Shown: positions 17,137 to 28,063 of the stretch, in pieces
Layout of the letters: the number at the start of each line of letters is the position of its first letter
How positions within the stretch are numbered: position 1 is the stretch's first letter
Source of the DNA: Oceanobacillus luteolus
GTDB lineage: Bacteria; Bacillota; Bacilli; Bacillales; Amphibacillaceae
Direction: 5' to 3'
Assembly: GCF_023715655.1 (NCBI RefSeq)
Contig: NZ_JAMBON010000028.1
Span: forward strand, 1-47,572
Length of the DNA: 47,572 nt
Notes under the pieces: generated by a model
What the model was told of the DNA's origin: nothing
Databases searched by the model: none
What the model saw: only the letters and a program-made list of their open reading frames with translations
Program-made: the position numbers and the translations under genes

Positions 17137-18270
17137 ATGGATTTAACGTTCACTGAAGAGCAGGAAATGATGCGGAAGATGGTCCGTGATTTTGCCAAAG
17201 ATGAAATTGTCCCAGCGGTTGAGCAAATGGAAAAGGAAGATCGTTTTCCTATAGAGATTATCCGTAAAATGGGTGAGCTCGGTTTAATGGGGATTCCAAT
17301 CCCTGAGGAGTATGGCGGAACAGGGATGGACTACACATCGTATATCATCGCTATTAATGAAATATCCAAGGCAAGTGCTGGTGTAGGTGTCATTTTATCG
17401 GTCCATACTTCGGTAGGTACGAATCCGATTCTAAAGTTTGGTAGTGAAGAACAGAAGAAAAAGTACATTCCGAAGCTTGCTTCTGGTGAATATATCGGCG
17501 CATTTGCCCTTACCGAGCCAGGTGCCGGGTCTGACGCAGCGAATATTAAAACGAAAGCTAGGCTGGAAGGCGACGACTATATTTTAAATGGGTCTAAATT
17601 ATTCATCACAAACGGTATAGCAGCCAATACATTTATCACATTCGCGAGAACGGGCGAGGGGAATAAAGGAATCAGCGCTTTTATTATCGAAAGAGACACG
17701 CTAGGACTCTCTATCGGTAAAGCGGAGAAGAAAATGGGACTGCACGGAACAGGAACAGTAACGTTAAGTTTTGACAACTGCAAAGTGCCAAAAGGACAGC
17801 TTCTTGGAGAAGTAGGGGAAGGTTTTAAAATTGCCATGGCTAACTTGAATTTTGGCCGCATCGGAATTGCCGCCCAAGCGTTAGGGGTCGCGGAAGCAGC
17901 TTTTGAACATGCTGTGGATTATGCGAAGGAAAGGGAACAATTCGGAAAGCCGATTGCCCACAATCAAGGCATCTCCTTTAAATTAGCTGACTTGGCGACG
18001 CAAATTGAAGCAGCAAAACTATTAATCTATCGCGCGGTCGATCTTGCCGAACGGAATCTGCCGCACAGTAAGGAAGCATCTATGGCGAAAATGTATGCAT
18101 CCAATACGGCAATGAAGACAGCTATTGAAGCGGTTCAAATATATGGCGGATATGGTTATACCGAAGATTATCCGGTAGAACGCTTTTTCCGTGAAGCAAA
18201 AGTGACGCAAATCTATGAAGGAACAAACGAAATTCAACATATCGTAATCGCAAAAAACTTACTGAATTAG
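17137..18270 (+). CDS. Acyl-CoA dehydrogenase (short-chain/branched-chain type), first copy
   Basis: A 377-aa FAD enzyme that introduces the alpha,beta double bond in an acyl-CoA and passes electrons to ETF. Landmarks are [15 protein letters not shown] (FAD/substrate loop), [29 protein letters not shown] and the C-terminal [28 protein letters not shown] supplies the catalytic glutamate of butyryl-CoA dehydrogenase-type members. I start at the ATG at 17137 because TTGGAGGTT lies just upstream; longer frames begin inside the previous gene. It resembles mmgC. It is 12 bp from the second dehydrogenase, and the two are clearly paralogous, probably with different acyl specificity. Confidence 0.93.
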   Translation: MDLTFTEEQEMMRKMVRDFAKDEIVPAVEQMEKEDRFPIEIIRKMGELGLMGIPIPEEYGGTGMDYTSYIIAINEISKASAGVGVILSVHTSVGTNPILKFGSEEQKKKYIPKLASGEYIGAFALTEPGAGSDAANIKTKARLEGDDYILNGSKLFITNGIAANTFITFARTGEGNKGISAFIIERDTLGLSIGKAEKKMGLHGTGTVTLSFDNCKVPKGQLLGEVGEGFKIAMANLNFGRIGIAAQALGVAEAAFEHAVDYAKEREQFGKPIAHNQGISFKLADLATQIEAAKLLIYRAVDLAERNLPHSKEASMAKMYASNTAMKTAIEAVQIYGGYGYTEDYPVERFFREAKVTQIYEGTNEIQHIVIAKNLLN

Positions 18271-18281
18271 GGGGAGACAGA

Positions 18282-19421
18282 ATGAATTTTCAACTGACAG
18301 AAGAACAGGAAATGTTACGGAAAATGGTTCGCGATTTCGCCGTGAAGGAAGTGGAACCGACGGCTGCTGAGCGTGACGAAGAAGAACGTTTTGACCGGGA
18401 GATATTCGATAAAATGGCAGAACTAGGACTCACTGGAATCCCGTGGCCTGAAGAATACGGTGGAATTGGTTCCGACTTTGTGAGTTACTGTATCGCAGTT
18501 GAAGAATTATCCCGAGTCTGTGCCTCGACGGGCGTAACGCTATCGGCTCATTTGTCCCTTGCCAGCTGGCCGATTTATGCGTATGGGAATGAAGAACAAA
18601 AGAAAAATTTCCTATACCGATTAGCTACAGGTGAAGCGCTCGGTGCTTATGCATTATCGGAGCCAGGTGCTGGAAGTGACGTTGCCGCAATGAAAACAAC
18701 CGCTAAAAAAGATGGCGATGCTTACGTATTGAACGGAAATAAAGTATGGATTACAAATGGCGGTGTCGCTGATATTTATATCGTGTTTGCAAAAACTGAT
18801 CCAGATGCACGTCATAAAGGAATCAGCGCATTCATCGTGGAAAAAGGAACAGAAGGATTCTCCTTTGGTAAAAAAGAGAAGAAACTGGGAATCCGTTCCT
18901 CCCCGACGACAGAATTAATCTTTGAAAACTGCCGAGTCCCTAAAGAAAACCTTCTTGGGGAAGAAGGGGAAGGTTTTAAAATTGCGATGACTACCCTCGA
19001 TGGTGGCCGCAATGGTATTGCAGCTCAAGCAGTTGGAATTGCTCAAGGCGCATTAGATGCATCGATTAATTATGCAAAGGAAAGAGAACAATTCGGAAAA
19101 CCAATTGCCCATAACCAAGGAATCTCTTTTAAACTAGCAGATATGGCAACCGAAGTAGAAGCAGCCCGCTTATTAACGTATCAAGCTGCATGGCTTGAGA
19201 GCAATGGCAAACCATATGGCAAAGAATCCGCCATGTCCAAACTATTCGCAGGTGACGCTGCCATGCGCATCACAGTCGAAGCAGTCCAAATCTTCGGCGG
19301 CTACGGCTACACAAAAGACTACCCAGTAGAACGCTACATGCGCGACGCAAAAATCACTCAAATCTACGAAGGCACCCAAGAAGTCCAACGCCTCGTCATC
19401 GGACGCACAGTGACTAAGTAA
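18282..19421 (+). CDS. acdA: Acyl-CoA dehydrogenase AcdA
   Basis: A 379-aa acyl-CoA dehydrogenase closely resembling B. subtilis AcdA in length and wording ([59 protein letters not shown]). The catalytic Glu is in [10 protein letters not shown]. In B. subtilis acdA directly follows fadF and precedes rpoE; here the inserted cluster separates them. GGGGGAGACAG precedes the ATG. About the last 58 codons change character, with C- and A-ending codons replacing T/G-ending ones, unlike the rest of the gene. A repeat element (19511-19621) follows. Confidence 0.93.
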   Translation: MNFQLTEEQEMLRKMVRDFAVKEVEPTAAERDEEERFDREIFDKMAELGLTGIPWPEEYGGIGSDFVSYCIAVEELSRVCASTGVTLSAHLSLASWPIYAYGNEEQKKNFLYRLATGEALGAYALSEPGAGSDVAAMKTTAKKDGDAYVLNGNKVWITNGGVADIYIVFAKTDPDARHKGISAFIVEKGTEGFSFGKKEKKLGIRSSPTTELIFENCRVPKENLLGEEGEGFKIAMTTLDGGRNGIAAQAVGIAQGALDASINYAKEREQFGKPIAHNQGISFKLADMATEVEAARLLTYQAAWLESNGKPYGKESAMSKLFAGDAAMRITVEAVQIFGGYGYTKDYPVERYMRDAKITQIYEGTQEVQRLVIGRTVTK

Positions 19422-19510
19422 TTGAGTGGGTCACGGTTTCATACTAGGTTATATAAAGCTATTCTATTAATAATCAAATAAAGATCACTGTAAAATGGGA
19501 TTCCCTCGGA

Positions 19511-19621
19511 GCAGTCCAAATACCTCGAGACTCCTGCGGGAGGATAGGCCAGAGTGAGACCCCGCAGCGCAGCGAGGAGGCTTACGGGCCGCCCGCGGAA
19601 AGCGAGAGGTATTTGGACTGC
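19511..19621 (+). repeat. Palindromic intergenic repeat with CCGCGGAAAGCGAG core, copy R3
   Basis: 111 bp bounded by perfect 16-bp inverted repeats GCAGTCCAAATACCTC (19511-19526) and GAGGTATTTGGACTGC (19606-19621). The interior has GAGACTCCTGCGGGAGG, GAGACCCCGCAG and CGAGGAGGC. It lies between acdA and the MeaB-type gene. It provides no ribosome site itself, and a frame that runs through it should not be taken as protein. Confidence 0.88.
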
Positions 19622-19673
19622 GGACCTCGGGGGAGAATCACACAGAATGAAACCAACTGAAAGGAAGAACCAA

Positions 19674-20621
19674 ATGCATGAAATAGTTGAACGGATCAAA
19701 CAAAAGGATATTCGTGCCCTTGCCCGAGCTATCACAATGGTGGAAAACGACCACCCAGAAAAGCTCGAGCTATTAAGCGACGTGTTTAGCCAGCAAAAAC
19801 ATGCTGTCTATGTCGGACTTACCGGCTCACCCGGCGCAGGTAAGAGCTCCCTCGTAAACCGGCTCATTACCCAAATCCGGAATGAGGGAAAAACCGTCGC
19901 TGTCATCGCAATCGATCCTACGAGTCCGTTCAGCGGTGGTGCACTCCTCGGTGACCGGGTCCGGATGAATGAACATTTTCTCGATGAAGGAGTGTTTATC
20001 CGGAGTATGGCCACCCGTGGCAGTCTGGGCGGCCTTGCCCGAGCTACGAAGGATGCGGTGCGAATATGCGATGCTTACGGATTCGATGTCATTCTAGTCG
20101 AGACGGTCGGTGTCGGACAATCTGAACTTGATATTATGAAAATTGTTGATACAACCGCAGTCGTGCTTACTCCTAACAGCGGAGATGTGCTGCAAATTTT
20201 CAAAGCAGGCATCATGGAAATCGCGGATCTCTTTGTCATCAACAAAGCAGATCTCCATGGATTTGGGAAGTTAAAAGCACTACTCAAAGAGCTGGTGATG
20301 ATCACCGCAACGGAAGAAAGAGAAACACCGATTGTAAAGACAATAACAACTGAAAATAAAGGCATCGATAAGCTTTGGATGAAGATTAAAGAACATCATG
20401 ACTACTTGTATCGTACTGAAGAAGGTAAACGTAAACGGACGATGCAGCAAGAACTGGAAGTGTATGAACTGATCCGAGATGAAATTTGGCGGGATGTGGA
20501 ACAGTTTGTGGAGGCGAGGAAACATTTCCAGCCAATTGAAGCGGATGCTGACCCATATCGTTTAGCGAAGGATTGGTATACAAGATGGAAGAAGGAGGGA
20601 GACCACAGTGGTGATGGATAA
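19674..20621 (+). CDS. MeaB/ArgK-type P-loop GTPase (B12-mutase chaperone)
   Basis: A 315-aa G3E-type GTPase that protects and reloads adenosylcobalamin-dependent mutases. The Walker A is GLTGSPGAGKSSLVNRL. Switch/base regions are [32 protein letters not shown] and INKAD. I start at the ATG at 19674 (MHEIVERIKQKDIRALARAI, with AAGGAAG 6 nt upstream). An ATG at 19647 is possible. Anything longer would translate the repeat element. It overlaps the TetR gene by 14 bp. Its presence is notable because IcmF already has a built-in G domain, so a separate MeaB may serve another mutase or be redundant. Confidence 0.9.
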   Translation: MHEIVERIKQKDIRALARAITMVENDHPEKLELLSDVFSQQKHAVYVGLTGSPGAGKSSLVNRLITQIRNEGKTVAVIAIDPTSPFSGGALLGDRVRMNEHFLDEGVFIRSMATRGSLGGLARATKDAVRICDAYGFDVILVETVGVGQSELDIMKIVDTTAVVLTPNSGDVLQIFKAGIMEIADLFVINKADLHGFGKLKALLKELVMITATEERETPIVKTITTENKGIDKLWMKIKEHHDYLYRTEEGKRKRTMQQELEVYELIRDEIWRDVEQFVEARKHFQPIEADADPYRLAKDWYTRWKKEGDHSGDG

Positions 20622-21234
20622 GAATCAAATTATCTCCTCCGTAAAAGATGAGGACCTGATTAAAAAACGCCGCAATCAAATGATTCAGGGTGCGATACGG
20701 CTTTTTAAAGAGAAAGGTTTCCACCGGACAACGACAAGGGAAATCGCGAAAGAATCTGGATTCAGTATCGGTACGCTGTACGAATATATCCGCAAAAAGG
20801 AAGACGTTTTATTTTTAGTTTGCGACTACATTTATGATGGGGTGCAGGAGCGGTTCGAATCAGCGATGAAACTGGACGCTCCCTCGAAGGAAAATGTTGA
20901 AGCAGTCATCCGTTCTTACTATCAATTAATGGATGACATGCAAGAAGAGATCCTTGTTCTTTATCAAGAAATAAAAGGACTGAATAAAGAAACGAGAAAA
21001 TACGTACTTAAAAAGGAAAAAGATATGGTGGCCATGCTGGAGAAATTGATTCTTTCCAGTTACGCGAACCTCGATGAAGCAGCGGCTGCCATTGTGGCTA
21101 ACAATATTTTTGTCCAGGGCCATATGTGGGCTTTCCGCCGTTGGATTTTACAAAAAAGCTTCACCATCGAAGAGTACGCGAATATCCAAATTAATCTTAA
21201 CCTGAACGGTCTCTTGCATATGAAGAAAAACTAA
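20608..21234 (+). CDS. TetR family transcriptional regulator
   Basis: A 208-aa TetR regulator. The N-terminal helix-turn-helix spans about residues 20-66 ([20 protein letters not shown], then [20 protein letters not shown]). The C-terminal ligand domain is all-helical and ends in a typical KKN tail. The GTG at 20608 is preferred because AGGAGG is 9 nt upstream; an ATG at 20614 is less well spaced. Lying between meaB and icmF inside the acyl-CoA operon, it is the likely regulator that binds the palindromes at 12336 and 15003, with an acyl-CoA inducer. This is inference. Confidence 0.9.
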   Translation: MVMDKNQIISSVKDEDLIKKRRNQMIQGAIRLFKEKGFHRTTTREIAKESGFSIGTLYEYIRKKEDVLFLVCDYIYDGVQERFESAMKLDAPSKENVEAVIRSYYQLMDDMQEEILVLYQEIKGLNKETRKYVLKKEKDMVAMLEKLILSSYANLDEAAAAIVANNIFVQGHMWAFRRWILQKSFTIEEYANIQINLNLNGLLHMKKN

Positions 21235-21253
21235 AGGGGAAGGAGAAATACCT

Positions 21254-24200
21254 ATGCAACAAGTGGAGATTTATAAACCGAAAAATCCCGTCCGCTTTGT
21301 CACTGCATCCAGTCTGTTCGACGGCCATGACGCATCGATAAATATCATGCGCCGTATCCTGCAGTCAACTGGGGCAGAAGTGATTCACCTTGGACATAAT
21401 CGCTCTGTAGAGGAAATCGTTTATGCTGCCATCCAAGAAGATGCGCAAGCCATTGCCATCTCTTCTTATCAAGGTGGTCATGTGGAGTACTTCAAATATA
21501 TTGTTGATTTGCTGAAAGAACTCGGTTCGGAGCATATTAAAGTATTCGGAGGCGGAGGAGGAACGATTATCCCTCGGGAAATCAAAGAACTCCATGATTA
21601 TGGTGTCGATTGGATATTTTCTCCGGAGGACGGAAGAAAGTACGGCCTTCAAGGAATGATTAATAAGATTATGGAACTCAGTGATTTCATGCCGCCGGTT
21701 GATATCGAAAAAGAGAAACCACGATTATACAATAGTGAGCGGGACGCCATGGCCAAATTTATTACGTACATGGAAAACACACCGGATGATTCAGAAGAAA
21801 AGGAAAAACTTCTGCAGGAATTCCAGGAAAAAGCGAATGAAAATCTACCGGTATTAGGAATCACGGGTACAGGTGGGGCAGGGAAAAGTTCTCTTACTGA
21901 CGAACTTATCCGCCGATTTTTAAATGAGGTACCAGATAAGAAGATTGCTGTCATTTCGATTGATCCGACGAAAAGAAAAACTGGTGGTGCACTTCTAGGC
22001 GACCGAATCCGGATGAATGCGATTTTTAATGAGCGGGTCTACATGCGATCGTTGGCAACAAGGGATTCTCGGGATGAACTGTCAAAAGCAATCAATGACG
22101 TCCTAGATGTCGTCCGGGCTACTGACTTTGACTTTATCATCGTGGAAACAAGTGGTATTGGTCAAGGAAATGCCGCAATTACTGATGTGACCGATCTATC
22201 CATGTATGTCATGACAGCTGAATTCGGTGCACCTACCCAACTTGAGAAAATTGACATGATTGACTATGCGGATTTCATTGTCATCAATAAATTCGAACAA
22301 CGTGGTTCGGAGGATGCATTGAATCAAGTCCGCAAACAATTTGAGCGAAGCCGCATGTTGTTCGGGCAGGATAAAACGAAATATCCGGTATTTGGCACCA
22401 TTGCCAGCCAATTCAATGATAAAGGAACAAACGCACTTTTCGCCTCGATTATCGATACATTGAATGAGCGTTATGATTGGAATGAGGAAGTTGATTTTGA
22501 GAGGCATGTCCTCTCAGAAAAACAAAATCAAATCATCTCCAGCGAACGCCGTCATTACTTACGTGAAATTGCCAGCATTATCCGCAATTATAATAAAAAG
22601 ATTGAAGATCAAAGTGATATTGCGAGAAAGCTTTATCAGTTTCAAGGTACAATCGACATCATCGAGGATGAAGAAGTAAAAGAATTACTCCAAACGACAA
22701 TGAAACAATATGAGAAGCAGCTCGATAATCAGTCGCGGGAACTTCTTGAATCTTGGGATGAAACGAAGGAAAAATATAGTGGAGACACCATTACATTCAA
22801 AGTCCGTGATAAAGAAATCGTTACAGAAATAACCACAGAATCTTTATCCGGCTTGAAAATCCCGAAGGTGGCATTTCCGAAATTCCAAGATTGGGGCGAG
22901 CGTCTCCGCTGGCTGATGAAGGAAAACGTTCCAGGTGCTTTTCCGTTTACAGCTGGAGTATTCCCGTTTAAACGTGAAGGCGAAGACCCGACCCGACAGT
23001 TTGCCGGAGAAGGAACGCCGGACCGGACGAATCGCCGTTTCCATTATTTATCCAAGGATTCCGAAGCAAAACGACTCTCCACCGCCTTCGACTCGGTCAC
23101 TTTATATGGAGAAGACCCAGCCGAGCGTCCAGATATTTTTGGAAAAATTGGTGAAAGTGGTGTAAACGTTTGCACGTTGGACGATATGAAAAAGCTATAC
23201 GCCGGTTTTGATCTGACACATCCGCTGACGTCTGTTTCTATGACCATCAACGGGCCAGCACCGATTATTCTAGCCATGTATTTCAACACGGCAATCGACC
23301 AGCAGGTGGATAAATTTACCAAGGGAAACGGCCGCCAGCCAACACAGGAAGAATATGAAAAAATCAAAGCTGAAACGATTTCTGTCATTCGCGGTACCGT
23401 GCAAGCGGATATTTTAAAAGAAGATCAAGGTCAAAATACATGTATCTTCTCAACTGAATTCGCCCTGCGCATGATGGGAGATATCCAGGAATATTTTATA
23501 GAAAATAATGTACGTAATTATTATTCTGTCTCGATTTCCGGCTACCATATCGCCGAAGCGGGAGCGAACCCGATTACCCAGCTTGCATTTACATTGGCGA
23601 ACGGCTTTACCTATGTCGAGTACTATTTAAGTCGGGGAATGGATGTAAATAAGTTTGCACAAAATCTATCTTTCTTCTTCTCCAATGGACTGGATCCGGA
23701 GTATACCGTAATCGGCCGTGTCGCGCGCCGCATTTGGGCAGTTGTCATGAAGGAAAAGTATGGAGCAAACGAACGAGCGCAAAAGCTGAAATATCATGTC
23801 CAGACTTCGGGCCGTTCCTTGCACGCTCAGGAAATTGATTTTAATGATATTCGGACAACGTTACAGGCACTTCTAGCTATTCAAGATAATACAAACTCGC
23901 TTCATACAAATGCATATGACGAAGCAATCACAACACCGACAGAGGAATCTGTCCGCCGTGCGATGGCAATTCAAATGATTATTAATAAAGAATTTGGACT
24001 GACAAAGAACGAGAACTCCATCCAAGGCTCCTTTATCGTTGAAGAATTAACGGACCTTGTGGAGGAAGCCGTTCTGAAAGAATTTGAAAGGATGAATGAT
24101 CGGGGTGGAGTGCTTGGAGCGATGGAGCGTCAATACCAACGCGGCAAAATCCAGGAAGAGTCCCTCTACTATGAAGGGAAAAAACATTCCGGTGAACTTC

Positions 24201-24496
24201 CAATCGTTGGCGTGAATACGTATCTCAATCCCAACCCGCCATCTGATGAAGAGATTGATTCCATGGAACTTGCCCGCGCATCCCAAGAAGAAAAACAACA
24301 TCAAATCACAGAACTGCGCAAATTCCAAAAGAAACACGAAAACGAAACAGAAGCAGCATTAACCCGCTTAAAAGAAGTCGCCGTATCCGGAGGCAATATT
24401 TTCGAAGAACTGCTAGAAACAGTAAAAGTTGCCAGCCTCGGCCAAATCACAAGCGCCCTCTACGAAGTTGGCGGACAGTATAGAAGAAATATGTAA
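21254..24496 (+). CDS. icmF: Fused isobutyryl-CoA mutase IcmF
   Basis: Adenosylcobalamin enzyme interconverting isobutyryl-CoA and n-butyryl-CoA (relatives also act on pivalyl/isovaleryl-CoA). Its 1080 aa hold three parts. The B12-binding domain is at about 13-140, with lower-ligand His25 in [11 protein letters not shown]. The MeaB-like GTPase is at about 198-420 ([12 protein letters not shown] with Lys211; [21 protein letters not shown]). The mutase barrel is at about 535-1080 ([10 protein letters not shown] with Tyr764-His765). Phe583 (RQFAG) and Gln727 (GQNTC) replace the Tyr/Arg pair of methylmalonyl-CoA mutase, which marks isobutyryl-CoA specificity. AAGGGGAAGGAG precedes the ATG. It feeds branched acyl-CoA into the butyryl-CoA oxidation genes upstream. 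About the last 60 codons are enriched in C/A-ending codons. Confidence 0.96.
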   Translation: MQQVEIYKPKNPVRFVTASSLFDGHDASINIMRRILQSTGAEVIHLGHNRSVEEIVYAAIQEDAQAIAISSYQGGHVEYFKYIVDLLKELGSEHIKVFGGGGGTIIPREIKELHDYGVDWIFSPEDGRKYGLQGMINKIMELSDFMPPVDIEKEKPRLYNSERDAMAKFITYMENTPDDSEEKEKLLQEFQEKANENLPVLGITGTGGAGKSSLTDELIRRFLNEVPDKKIAVISIDPTKRKTGGALLGDRIRMNAIFNERVYMRSLATRDSRDELSKAINDVLDVVRATDFDFIIVETSGIGQGNAAITDVTDLSMYVMTAEFGAPTQLEKIDMIDYADFIVINKFEQRGSEDALNQVRKQFERSRMLFGQDKTKYPVFGTIASQFNDKGTNALFASIIDTLNERYDWNEEVDFERHVLSEKQNQIISSERRHYLREIASIIRNYNKKIEDQSDIARKLYQFQGTIDIIEDEEVKELLQTTMKQYEKQLDNQSRELLESWDETKEKYSGDTITFKVRDKEIVTEITTESLSGLKIPKVAFPKFQDWGERLRWLMKENVPGAFPFTAGVFPFKREGEDPTRQFAGEGTPDRTNRRFHYLSKDSEAKRLSTAFDSVTLYGEDPAERPDIFGKIGESGVNVCTLDDMKKLYAGFDLTHPLTSVSMTINGPAPIILAMYFNTAIDQQVDKFTKGNGRQPTQEEYEKIKAETISVIRGTVQADILKEDQGQNTCIFSTEFALRMMGDIQEYFIENNVRNYYSVSISGYHIAEAGANPITQLAFTLANGFTYVEYYLSRGMDVNKFAQNLSFFFSNGLDPEYTVIGRVARRIWAVVMKEKYGANERAQKLKYHVQTSGRSLHAQEIDFNDIRTTLQALLAIQDNTNSLHTNAYDEAITTPTEESVRRAMAIQMIINKEFGLTKNENSIQGSFIVEELTDLVEEAVLKEFERMNDRGGVLGAMERQYQRGKIQEESLYYEGKKHSGELPIVGVNTYLNPNPPSDEEIDSMELARASQEEKQHQITELRKFQKKHENETEAALTRLKEVAVSGGNIFEELLETVKVASLGQITSALYEVGGQYRRNM

Positions 24497-24505
24497 ACAG
24501 AAATG

Positions 24506-24541
24506 GAAGGTATCCGCTTATGTAGTGGATACCTTCTTTTT
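24506..24541 (+). terminator. Intrinsic terminator after icmF
   Basis: GAAGGTATCC at 24506-24515 and GGATACCTTC at 24527-24536 form a perfect 10-bp stem, followed by TTTTT. Confidence 0.93.
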
Positions 24542-24610
24542 CATTTGTTGGGCACTATAGAACTTAGAGCCAACACTCTTCTTGTCGTGAAGCAACCAGA
24601 GAAGTACTCA

Positions 24611-25267
24611 ATCCTGACAAGAGAAGCATCCTCATGTCATGAACGCATCAAAACGCTTGGTCTTCATGACAATATAGGTGTCCTCAAGTCATGAACGCAT
24701 CAAAACGCTTGGTCTTCATGACAATATAGGTGTTCTCATGTCATGAATGCATCAAAACGCTTGGTCTTCATGACAATATAGGTGTTCTCATGTCATGAAT
24801 GCATCAAAAAGCGTGGTCTTCATGACAATATAGGTGTTCTCATGTCATGAATGCATCAAAAAGCGTGGTCTTCGTGACAATATAGGTGTTCTCATGTCAT
24901 GAACGCATTCAAAAACTTTATCTTCGTGACAAGAGAGGCGTCCTCATGTCATGAACACATTCAAAAATTTTATCTTCTTGACAAGAGAAGCGTTCTCATG
25001 TCATGAACCGCATTCAAAAACTTTATCTTCGTGACAATATAGGCTTCCTCATGTCATGTACGCATTCAAAAACTTTATCTTCGTGACAAGAGAGGCGTCC
25101 TCATGTCATGAACGCATTCAAAAACTTTATCTTCCTGACAAGAGAAGCATCCTCATGTCACGAATGCAACAAAAATCTTTGTCTTCCTGACAAGAGATAT
25201 CGCTCTTGTCAGGAATGCATCAAAAACTCCATCTTTCAGATAAGAGAGCGCATCGTCTAAATGAACA
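24611..25267. repeat. 52-bp tandem hairpin array, family 3 (icmF/rpoE gap)
   Basis: Thirteen units start at 24611, 24663, 24715, 24767, 24819, 24871, 24923, 24975, 25028, 25080, 25132, 25184 and 25235. Each carries a 33-bp palindrome, for example TTCATGACAATATAGG then TGTTCTCATGTCATGAA, and a 19-bp spacer CGCATCAAAACGCTTGGTC or a variant. The unit at 25184 has a perfect 13-bp stem TTCCTGACAAGAG/CTCTTGTCAGGAA, showing paired changes against the ATGACA/TGTCAT form. Neighbouring units are most alike, with two sub-blocks (CAAAACGCTTGG, then TTCAAAAACTTTATC), as in local homogenisation. The remaining sequence of this 1045-bp gap, 25268-25541, is AT-rich and holds the likely rpoE promoter. Confidence 0.93.
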
Positions 25268-25420
25268 TTCAAGATCCTCAGCTCAAGTTCAGCTTTTTTA
25301 TCCGTTACGAAACTAATCTTAGATTCACATTCATATTCTAAAAAATCTCTCAGCGGATTTCCTCTAAGAAACTTTGTATAATTTCTCTTAAACCCCTAGC
25401 ATAAACACTATATACTTGTA

Positions 25421-25426
25421 TATAAT
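25421..25426 (+). promoter_or_regulatory. Possible -10 element of rpoE
   Basis: TATAAT with TTG just upstream, about 115 nt before the rpoE start. No good -35 is seen 17 bp upstream, so this is weak. TTGCTA at 25460 with TAAAGT at 25482 is an alternative. Confidence 0.35.
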
Positions 25427-25541
25427 GAAAGGTATGTTTATCTTAGTAATATAAAAGTTTTGCTAAATGAATCATTTATGGTAAAGTACTTAAATCAATT
25501 ACAAATTTTATTATGAATATATAGTAAAGGGAGTGCGTGCA

Positions 25542-26045
25542 GTGTTAGGTAAATATAGCCAAGAAGAATTAAAGAAAAAGTCCATGCTTGAATTGGCGAG
25601 CATCATTTTAAAAGATGCAAAAAAAGCATTAAACTTCAATGAAATTTATGACCAAATAGCTGAAATCAAAGAATACACCCAAGAAGAGAAGGACGAGCGT
25701 GTTGCTCAGTTTTACACGGAGCTGAACGTGGATGGCAGTTTTATGACCATCGGTTCCAATATTTGGGGCTTGAAAGAGTGGTATCCGGTGGAGCAGGCAG
25801 ATGAGCAAGTCACTTCTGTACCGAAGAAGCGTAAGAAGAAAAAAGGCGACGATGACTTGGATGACGATGACCTGGAATTCGATGAAGATCTAGACCTCGT
25901 TGAATTAGGCGAAGAGGAAGAAGAATTAGAAGAACTCGATGTCTACGATGAGGATGTCTTTGATGAGGATTTGGAAGATGATGAAGAGGAAGTCCTTGAA
26001 GTAGACTTGGATGTTGAAGACGAAGATGATGAGGAAAAAATCTAA
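25542..26045 (+). CDS. rpoE: RNA polymerase delta subunit
   Basis: Delta is the small acidic RNA polymerase subunit of Firmicutes that speeds core recycling and alters promoter and initiating-NTP sensitivity. The 167-aa product has the folded N-terminal HARE-HTH domain (about 1-85; SQEELKKKSMLELASIIL, ERVAQFYTELNVDGSFM, WGLKEWYPV). A short Lys/Arg patch (PKKRKKKK) follows, and then a long Asp/Glu-rich disordered tail. I chose the GTG at 25542 because AAAGGGAG is 8 nt upstream; a GTG at 25533 overlaps that site. pyrG follows with its own promoter. Confidence 0.95.
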   Translation: MLGKYSQEELKKKSMLELASIILKDAKKALNFNEIYDQIAEIKEYTQEEKDERVAQFYTELNVDGSFMTIGSNIWGLKEWYPVEQADEQVTSVPKKRKKKKGDDDLDDDDLEFDEDLDLVELGEEEEELEELDVYDEDVFDEDLEDDEEEVLEVDLDVEDEDDEEKI

Positions 26046-26054
26046 GAAGGCTAC

Positions 26055-26083
26055 TTGACTTTTTCTATCAGGATAAGTACAAT
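26055..26083 (+). promoter_or_regulatory. pyrG promoter
   Basis: TTGACT at 26055-26060, an exact 17-bp spacer, TACAAT at 26078-26083, then GGGCTCC starting at 26091. The GGGC start is the hallmark of CTP-sensitive pyrG promoters in Gram-positive bacteria, where low CTP causes stuttering addition of G residues. Confidence 0.85.
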
Positions 26084-26090
26084 TTTATTT

Positions 26091-26155
26091 GGGCTCCTTA
26101 ATTGAGAAGAACAGGCGTTTTCCCAGAAAAAAATGGGAAGGCGCTTTTATTTTTT
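26091..26155 (+). promoter_or_regulatory. pyrG leader with CTP-dependent attenuator
   Basis: The transcript should begin GGGCUCC. A terminator hairpin follows at 26114-26144 (GCG..TTTTCCCA, AAAAAA-rich loop, TGGGAA..CGC), with TTTTATTTTTTAT after it. Its 5' arm contains UUUUCCC, the pyrimidine tract that a poly-G extension can pair with to stop terminator formation, as established for B. subtilis pyrG. Low CTP should therefore give read-through into CTP synthase. Confidence 0.8.
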
Positions 26156-26171
26156 ATAATAAAAATTATTT

Positions 26172-26227
26172 AAAGCGTCAGCTGGAGACACATGAATATT
26201 CATGTCCAGCTCCGCTTTTGAATTTTT
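26172..26227 (+). terminator. Second hairpin in the pyrG leader, terminator-like
   Basis: AAAGCG, AGCTGG and ACATGAAT pair in order with ATTCATGT, CCAGCT and CGCTTT (26172-26218). GAATTTTTT follows. It lies past the attenuator and 85 nt before the pyrG start, so polymerase must read through it too. The ends resemble those of the S-type repeat, so it could be a decayed copy. Confidence 0.55.
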
Positions 26228-26284
26228 TATACAGAGTCACCAAATCAAGTTATAAATGTTTGTCTTCGGGCAACATATGAATAG

Positions 26285-27947
<1,663 letters not shown>

Positions 27948-28001
27948 ACTCCATTTATAGACCAAAATATCTACAATTAAAATGTAAACTGAATAAAATG
28001 A

Positions 28002-28026
28002 AGGAATTTCATGACATGTATCGAAC
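28002..28026 (+). promoter_or_regulatory. Candidate sigma-H promoter of spo0F
   Basis: AGGAATT at 28002-28008, 11 bp, then ATCGAACTT resembles the sigma-H pattern (AGGAWWW, RNNGAATWW) with one mismatch in the -10, about 40 nt upstream of spo0F. B. subtilis spo0F has a sigma-H promoter, which supports the reading. Confidence 0.45.
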
Positions 28027-28063
28027 TTAGAGAATGGGGAGAATGATAAGAGGGGGACAAATT

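Noticed and set aside
19554-19673. N-terminal extension of the MeaB-type GTPase (MRPRSAARRL...)
   Set aside because: This stretch begins inside repeat R3, is arginine-rich because of the repeat, and has no ribosome site; the start at 19674 fits the family.
24503-24694. Open frame of about 63 codons after icmF
   Set aside because: It covers the icmF terminator and the first 52-bp repeats; composition and position are non-coding.
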